In this document: positions 58,901 through 64,000 of the stretch, piece by piece
Layout: every line of letters starts with the position of its first letter
Position numbering within the stretch: position 1 is the first letter of the stretch
Assembly: GCA_963969365.1 (NCBI GenBank)
Contig: OZ017761.1
Coordinates: 372,001-436,000, forward strand
Source of the DNA: Asterochloris sp. CNOR1
Taxonomy: Eukaryota > Chlorophyta > Trebouxiophyceae > Trebouxiales > Trebouxiaceae
Length of the DNA stretch: 64,000 nt
Direction: 5' to 3'
Made by a program: the position numbers and the translations under genes
Notes under the pieces: model-generated
What the model was told of the DNA's origin: nothing
Databases searched by the model: none
The model's input: only the letters and a program-made list of their open reading frames with translations

Positions 58901-59498
58901 TTTGCTGCAGAAGGCTGAGCAAGTGACAGCACCGGCCAGGCCATCCCCCCAACAGCAGAACTTGGGGCTGCATGTTCTGGTCGCTGTGCGCTGTACCGCT
59001 ACTGACAATGAAGAAGGCATATGATGCTGCATGGCCGCCTGAGCAGCGCCACCCGTGGGCCCCCTCCAAGATAGTTGCTGCATGGGTTCCTCTTGCTGAG
59101 GCAGCCCTGATAAGGCACTGGCTGAAGTGGCCGATGTTGCATGCTGCAAGGCTGCCCTTGGGGCCAGGCTGAGCCTCTGCTGCAGCAGGTACCTGCCAAT
59201 CTGCAGGTTCTGCCCAGCAGCATCTGCGCTTCAGCTGGAGTCAGCTGTGTGTGCTCACAGCTTGGGGGCATGGAGCTGACACTGCTCTTGTCGCCAACGC
59301 AAGCTGTGCCTGTCTGCAGGGGAGGACTTCATTCGGGAGACCAATGCCCTGCTGCTGCGGGCCAATGTCATGCGGCACGACCTTGTGCAGAGGGCGCCCA
59401 ACAGTGCAGCAGCACCCAGCATGGGCTCCATGGGCATGGGAGGCCGCAGGGGTGGGGCCCTGGGAGCCCTGGGGTCCCAGCTAGCCTTTGGAGTGTAA
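52904..59498 (+). CDS. CSN1: COP9 signalosome subunit 1
   Basis: CSN1 is a PCI-domain scaffold subunit of the COP9 signalosome, the enzyme complex that removes NEDD8/RUB1 from cullins. Eleven exons in phase, 52904-52996, 53127-53249, 53652-53728, 54556-54709, 55612-55770, 56269-56364, 56718-56879, 57104-57232, 58063-58151, 58575-58708 and 59320-59498, give 464 residues (about 440-490 in animals and plants). Matching stretches are [29 protein letters not shown] with [93 protein letters not shown] and the winged-helix part of the PCI domain, [20 protein letters not shown]. The C-terminus is Gly/Met-rich. Introns 4 and 8 contain repeated copies of exon edges. Confidence 0.95.
54240..54600 (+). 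repeat. Decayed copy of CSN1 exon 4 start in intron 3
   Basis: The first 45 bp of exon 4 (54556-54600, with GCTGAGCAGGTGGAGCGG) have a relative at about 54247-54292 (GCAGAGCAGGTGCAGCAC then AGGAAGGAGGCCTGCC). It lies in the preceding intron and is not needed for the frame. Confidence 0.65.
54687..55255 (+). repeat. Array of donor-site copies in CSN1 intron 4
   Basis: The exon 4 end, GGGGACCTGCAG followed by the donor, recurs in the intron at about 54913 (after CACTGCTATAAGAACGG, a clear copy of the exon) and in shorter form near 54980, 55048, 55105, 55158 and 55238 (GACCTGCA each time). Spacing is about 55 to 80 bp. The copies decay with distance. Confidence 0.7.
57217..57790 (+). repeat. 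Array of exon 8 end copies in CSN1 intron 8
   Basis: Exon 8 ends in CTGTACAAGGAG before the donor at 57233. Copies of this edge appear near 57463 (CTGTACAAGGAGATGGG), 57532 and 57610 (TTTGCAAGGAGGTG), 57692 (GTGTACAAGGAGG) and 57782 (GCGCTCTACGAGGAGG), with a GGCTGCAG or GGCAGC block following each. This fills about 550 bp of an 830-bp intron. Confidence 0.75.
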
Positions 59499-59955
59499 TC
59501 AGACGCTGTGTAACCCCTCGATCAAATGCACGCATGAACCCCGGCCTTTGCATATGCGTTGAACAAAGCCTGAAGCGGAGCTTCTGAGCTGCACCGAAAT
59601 GAATGAATGAATCCGTCCTCTCACCTATGTCACACCCTTCGCAACGCGGTGAATGCCTTCATGGACGCTTGGATGAACGCTTGTATGACCCAACAAGCGC
59701 CGTCACCTCAGCACAACTCTTCATCAAGCAACCGACTGTGGCTGAGCTCATGCTGCGTCATCATATGCTCAGATGACTGTGCAGATCGCGTGCACGGCTT
59801 GACAACAAAGTTACGGTCTGCCCCTAGTGTTCTGACTTCAGAATGGGGCAAGACAGCTCAGGCAAACAAACACTCTCATAGGTTTGCAGTGCCATGTGAC
59901 GCCACAACCTCAGTCTGCATCCAGCTCAAGCAGCGAGTGTGTCAAGGCTCAGGAC
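59499..59955. other. Intergenic region between CSN1 and the LRR gene
   Basis: About 460 bp in tandem orientation hold the CSN1 3' UTR and the promoter of the LRR gene. The sequence TGTAA occurs at 59509-59513, right after the CSN1 stop; as a poly(A) signal it would give a very short UTR, so I do not insist on it. ATGAATGAATGAATC near 59598 is a short GAAT repeat. Confidence 0.4.
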
Positions 59956-62900
59956 ATGTGGTTCCGCACTGCTGGACTTGTTCTGGCTCTTTGGCAGATT
60001 GCGCAGGCAGTCCCAGCATCGGCGCCCAGCTCAGATGGTGCGTCCTTCTCTCTGATGCATGGGTGACACGCCTTCAGCTAGGTCACATCCATTCACTGCA
60101 ATGATCACAGACATTGTCTAACACCTGAGCAGCAGCAAGTCCTGACACAGCCTGCATCATGCCTGGAACGCAGGGAACTGCTTGCGCAGCCTCATGTCAG
60201 TGCTTCAGACCTCCCCAGCCTGGGACCACAGCTGGACAATGGCGCAGCAGGGCTGGACGCAAGACAGGATCTGCTCATGCAGAAGCTCAGGCGGCCTTTC
60301 ATGCCAGCAGGGCTTCACCAGCGGAATGCGGGGGGTGCAGTGCAGCGGCAGCGGCAGGGTCACTGCAATGTGGGCATCAGTCCAGCCCCATGCTGCGTTG
60401 CTAAATCCTGAGCAGGCAGCCAGCAGAGCACATGATCATCTGCTCTGAAGCCTCGCGCTTCCCGCTCAGTCTGAAAGGGCAGACCTGCCCCTGCATCAGT
60501 CATGCTTGTAGCCTCAAGTGGCTTTCTTGCTACTGCAGACATCTGGCGGGCGCCGACATGGATGGACAGCTGCCATCTGAATTGACTCAGTGCACAGCCC
60601 TAGCTGAATTGTGAGTGGCACAGCAATGCTCTGTATGCAGTGCTGTACCAATCCAACCGGTCACAAGCACAGCTGGCTGTGGTCTTGTCTTAGCGCGGTG
60701 TCCAGCCCAAGCCCTGCAGCCTCTCCTGCTTGCGTGCAGCAATATGATGGTGATCTTCATATCACAGAGGCAGCAGACCTGCTGAGAGCATGGCCTCTGC
60801 AGACGTTGTGGGCAGAACAGAGGCCTGTGTGTCTTGGCTTTGGCAGCAGATGCCATGAGACACACCACGCTTGCTGCCATACAGGAATGTGAGTGGGAAC
60901 CCAAGGCTATGCGGTCCCTTACCACAGTGGCAACAAACAGTGAGGGTGGATGCCGCTGGCACACAAGTTGGCACAGCCTGCCAGACAAGGCAAGCCCTCC
61001 CTCAGTTGCTGATCAGTAGACTGCATGTCGCTCTGCATCTGGTGAGTGCTGTGCTCCCAAAGCCTCGTGGGAACAAACGCAGCATGCGGTTCATGCTCCA
61101 GGCTGCCAGCTAACTGAAAGCGGCTGCAGCAGCCTGCATGCTCTGCACCTGAGTCAGGAGCATGAGATCCTCCCCGACTGCTGCAAGTGCAGCGTGCAGC
61201 AGGAGAGTCCAGGATCAGCTTCGGCGTCTGGGCGCAGGCTGCAGCAGCTGAACGGCCTCCTCGGCGTGAGTCGGATGATTCTGCTGTTTCTGCTGCATGC
61301 TTCATGGTGGACACATCTGACTGATTTGAGCTTCACACTGGCCTTTCTCCATGTTGAATCCTCTTGCCCAAGCTTCTCTCCCACAGTGTCCTCAAAAGAT
61401 CAGCATTCCTGAACTGCTGCTTCAACGTGCAGATCACCACTGCAGCACCCACCACTACCACGAAGGCGCCAGCAGTCACCACAGCTACGCCTGCTACTGT
61501 GCAGTCCACCACCGCAGCGCCCACCACCACAACGAAAGCGCCAGCAACCGTCACGGCTGCGCCAGCCTTAAGCACATCAGGTCTGCTGCTGGCGTGCAAA
61601 TCGTTGCATGGCGTGTTGTTTGGCTGCACTCCTCTTAGCACTCCAACACGAGCTGCCCAAGGCAGCCGTCATGCATCGGTGCGCAGGACCCTGGGATGCA
61701 AGACCATCAGCCACAACGGCCACACCTGCTGGCAGTGCCCTTGGTACATATGAGCCGAGCTATATCAATGTCCACAGCTCCAGAAGTGTCATGAGCACCT
61801 GTTTGTGTCTGGACTACAGGTCCGTCAAGCACAGCTGCAGTCTCTACCCAAGCAGCGCCCGCTACCACCATAAGTGCAAGCCCCACCAGCTCAGGTGTGT
61901 CTCTCTTCCTGTTATATCATTGGTTGAGAGCGGCAGCCAAAGTCCTGTGTCATAGTGATCTGCTCCAGCCTCTCAAAGCCCAGCTGCGTGCCGGCTGCAG
62001 GTGTTCCAAGCACAGCTGTGCCTGCTACCTCAGCAACAGCCACAACTGCAAGCCCCGCCACCTCAGGTTTGTCTCCTTTACAGTGAACTCCATTGGCTGA
62101 GAGCAGCAGCTAGTGTCTCAAGCCGTATCTGATTCATGCCAGTCAATCAAAAGCCCAGCTGCATGCCAGCTGCAGGGCCTTCAAGCACGTCTGTGCCTGC
62201 TACCAAGGCACCAACCACAACTCCAAGCCCCACCACCTCAGGTTTGTCTCTCTTTCAGTAACAATATTGGCTAAGAGCGGCAGCCTACAGTCTCATACTA
62301 TGTTGGTTTGCTTCAGTCTGTGAAGGTCCAGCTGCATGCCGCCTGCAGGTGCTTCAAGCACAGCTGTGCCTGCTACCACAGCAGCCCCTGCTGGGCTGTT
62401 GGGCGGCTTGGGGGGTGCGTTGACCCCTGCACCAACCACAACTGCCAGCCCCACCAGCTCAGGTTTGTCTTGCACCCATCTATACATCATTGGCTCAAAG
62501 CGGCAGCCATTGTCTCGCATCATATTGACTCACTTCAGTCGTCATTCTTCAGAGCCCAGCTGTGTGCCGGCTGCAGGTGTCTCAAGCACAGCTGCGCCTG
62601 CTACCACAGCACCGGCCACAACTGCAAGCCCCACCGCCTCAGGTTTGTCTCCTTTACAGTGAGTTCCATTGGCTGAGAGCAGCAGCTAGTGTCTCATGCC
62701 GTATCTGATTCATTCCTGTCAATTAAAGCCCAGCTGCATGCCGGCTGCAGGGCCTTCAACCACATCTGTGCCTGCTACCAAGGCACCCACCATAACTGCA
62801 AGCCCCACCAGCTCAGGTTCGTCTCTGTTCCAGTGATATCATTGGCTGAGAGCGGCAGCCTACAGTCTCGTAAGATGGCAATTTGCTTCAGTCTCTGAAT

Positions 62901-64000
62901 GTCCAGCTGCGTGCCGGCTGCAGGTGCTTCAAGCACAGCTGTGCCTGCCACCACAGCAGCCCCTGCTGGGCTATTGGGCGGCTTGGGGGGTGCGCTGACC
63001 CCTGCACCAACCACAACTGCAAGCCCTACCAGCTCAGGTGGTTTGGCTTCCATCTACATCATTCGTTAGAAGCGGCAGCCATTGTCTCATATCGCATGGA
63101 TTTGTCAAAGTCTCTGACTGTCCAGCTGCGTGCCGGCTGCAGGTGCTTTAAGCACAGCTGTGCCTGCCACCACAGCAGCCCCTGCTGGGCTATTGGGCGG
63201 CTTGGGGGGTGCGCTGACCCCTGCACCAACCACAACTGCAAGCCCTACCAGCTCAGGTGGTTTGGCTTCCATCTACATCATTCGTTAGAAGCGGCAGCCA
63301 TTGTCTCATATCGCATGGATTTGTCAAAGTCTCTGACTGTCCAGCTGCGTGCCGGCTGCAGGTGCTTCAAGCACAGCTGCGCCTGCTACCACAGCAGCCC
63401 CTGGTGGCCTGTTGGGCGGCTTGGGGGGTGCCCTGACCCCCGCACCAACCACAACTGCAAGCCTCACCAGCTCAGGTTTGCTTATGACTTATCTACATCA
63501 TTGCCTGACAGCAGCAGGCATGATCCCAATCTGCACTGATTCACTAACTTTGAAAACTTCCCAGTTGCGTGCCGGTTGCAGGTGCTTCAACCACAGCTGT
63601 GTCTGCTACCACAGCAGCCCCTGCTGGGCTGTTGGGAGGACTCACAAATGCTCTCACTCCAGCACCCACAACTACCAGCATTACTACAGGCGCCACGACA
63701 GCTGCTCCTGCCAATCTCTTGGGAGGCGTGGTGGATGCGCTGACCCCTGCACCAACCACAACTGCCAGCCCCACCAGCTCAGGTCTGGTTTCGCTTCTGT
63801 TTACATGATTGGCTGAGAGCAGCAGCCACTGTTTCACCTTTGTTGTTGTATTTCAGTCTTTAGAGCCCAGCTGCATGCTGGCTGCAGGCGCTGTGCCTGC
63901 CACTACAGCAGCCCCTGCTGGGCTGTTGGGAGGACTCACAAATGCTCTCACGCCTGCACCCACAACGACCAGCGTCACCACAGGGGCCACGACAGCTGCT
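59956..64000 (+). CDS. Secreted LRR protein with Thr/Pro/Ala mucin-like exon array; runs off the right edge
   Basis: Exon 1 (59956-60037) encodes a signal peptide, MWFRTAGLVLALWQIAQAVP. Exon 2 (60174-60369) is a plant-type LRR N-terminal cap (SVLQTSPAWDHSW...W then GVQCSGSGRVTAI). Exon 3 (60539-60610) is an LRR (HLAGADMDGQLPSELTQC), and exon 4 from 60885 continues LNVSGNPRLCGPLP, the usual closing motif. Phases 1, 2 and 2 match exactly. Exon boundaries between about 60960 and 61433 are unresolved. From 61433 the protein becomes Thr/Pro/Ala-rich (TTAAPTTTTKAP), followed by at least eleven exons of phase 1-1. The product should be an extracellular or wall glycoprotein with a short LRR head and a heavily O-glycosylated stalk. 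There is no kinase or membrane span in the window, but the 3' end is missing. Confidence 0.75.
61820..64000 (+). repeat. Array of at least eleven duplicated phase 1-1 exons
   Basis: Exons are 61820-61894, 62001-62066, 62176-62241, 62349-62462, 62577-62642, 62751-62816, 62924-63037, 63143-63256, 63362-63475, 63582-63782 and 63888 onward. Each begins after a GGCTGCAG-type acceptor with G(A/V/P)SST and ends in SPTSSG or close to it. Long versions add GLLGGLGGALTPAPTTT. Short and long versions alternate at first (66 or 114 bp), then long ones dominate; the exon at 63582 looks like two long units fused. Confidence 0.85.
62924..63361 (+). repeat. Near-identical 219-bp exon-plus-intron tandem duplication
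   Basis: 62924-63142 and 63143-63361 are the same 219 bp, exon and following intron together; by eye I find one difference (TTCAAGC versus TTTAAGC near the start). A third exon at 63362 keeps the 219-bp spacing but has diverged more. This is the freshest duplication in the window. Confidence 0.9.

Noticed and set aside
61980-63820. A Cys-rich reading frame (GCRCFKHSCACYHSSPCW...) running across many copies
   Set aside because: It is open only because the exon and intron units are duplicated together. It ignores conserved acceptors and donors, while the Thr/Pro/Ala frame fits splice phase 1-1 at every unit.

Overview
This is a stretch of eukaryotic nuclear DNA, almost certainly from a green alga of the Chlorophyta. 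The genes are rich in introns (typically 8 to 15 per gene). Most introns are GT-AG with acceptors of the type CTGCAG, and a few begin with GC. Two chloroplast genes, violaxanthin de-epoxidase and plastid terminal oxidase, mark a photosynthetic host. The de-epoxidase is of the plant type, which Chlamydomonas lacks, so a trebouxiophyte-like alga fits better; that last step is inference. I read exons by joining open frames with consistent splice phases. Where exon lengths are stated, the phases close.

Layout from left to right. (1) A minus-strand coiled-coil protein with its start at 2915 runs off the left edge. (2) UDP-galactopyranose mutase, plus, 3453-8778. (3) A SET-domain protein lysine methyltransferase of the Rubisco LSMT/SETD6 class, minus, 9217-15464. 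(4) The DNA repair helicase HELQ, plus, about 15606-23717. (5) A 70-residue membrane/coiled-coil micro-protein, 23818-24030, which stops 14 bases before the start codon of (6) gamma-SNAP, 24045-27222. (7) A secreted Pro/Ala-rich repeat protein, minus, about 27685-29943. (8) Violaxanthin de-epoxidase, minus, 31105-35222. (9) Plastid terminal oxidase, plus, 35604-42295. (10) A Golgi type II, Fringe-like (DUF604/GT31) glycosyltransferase, plus, 43555-50529. (11) The cytochrome bc1 hinge subunit QCR6, minus, 52256-52665. (12) COP9 signalosome subunit 1, plus, 52904-59498. (13) A secreted LRR protein with a long Thr/Pro/Ala mucin-like array, plus, from 59956 off the right edge.

There is no operon-like logic for most of these genes, but two arrangements stand out. 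Violaxanthin de-epoxidase and the plastid oxidase, both photoprotection enzymes of the thylakoid, are head to head over about 380 bp. The micro-protein and gamma-SNAP look like a dicistronic unit. A second theme is surface chemistry: a UDP-galactofuranose-producing mutase, a Golgi glycosyltransferase and two secreted Pro/Thr-rich proteins lie in one 64 kb window.

The most unusual signal is not a gene. In at least six of the genes the introns carry decayed tandem copies ('echoes') of the neighbouring exon edge together with its splice site. The two secreted proteins are built from whole duplicated exons, all of symmetric phase 1-1, including a 219-bp exon-plus-intron duplication that is almost unchanged. 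Local duplication across exon borders therefore seems to drive both intron growth and gene growth here. I saw no tRNA, rRNA, CRISPR array or recognisable transposon.
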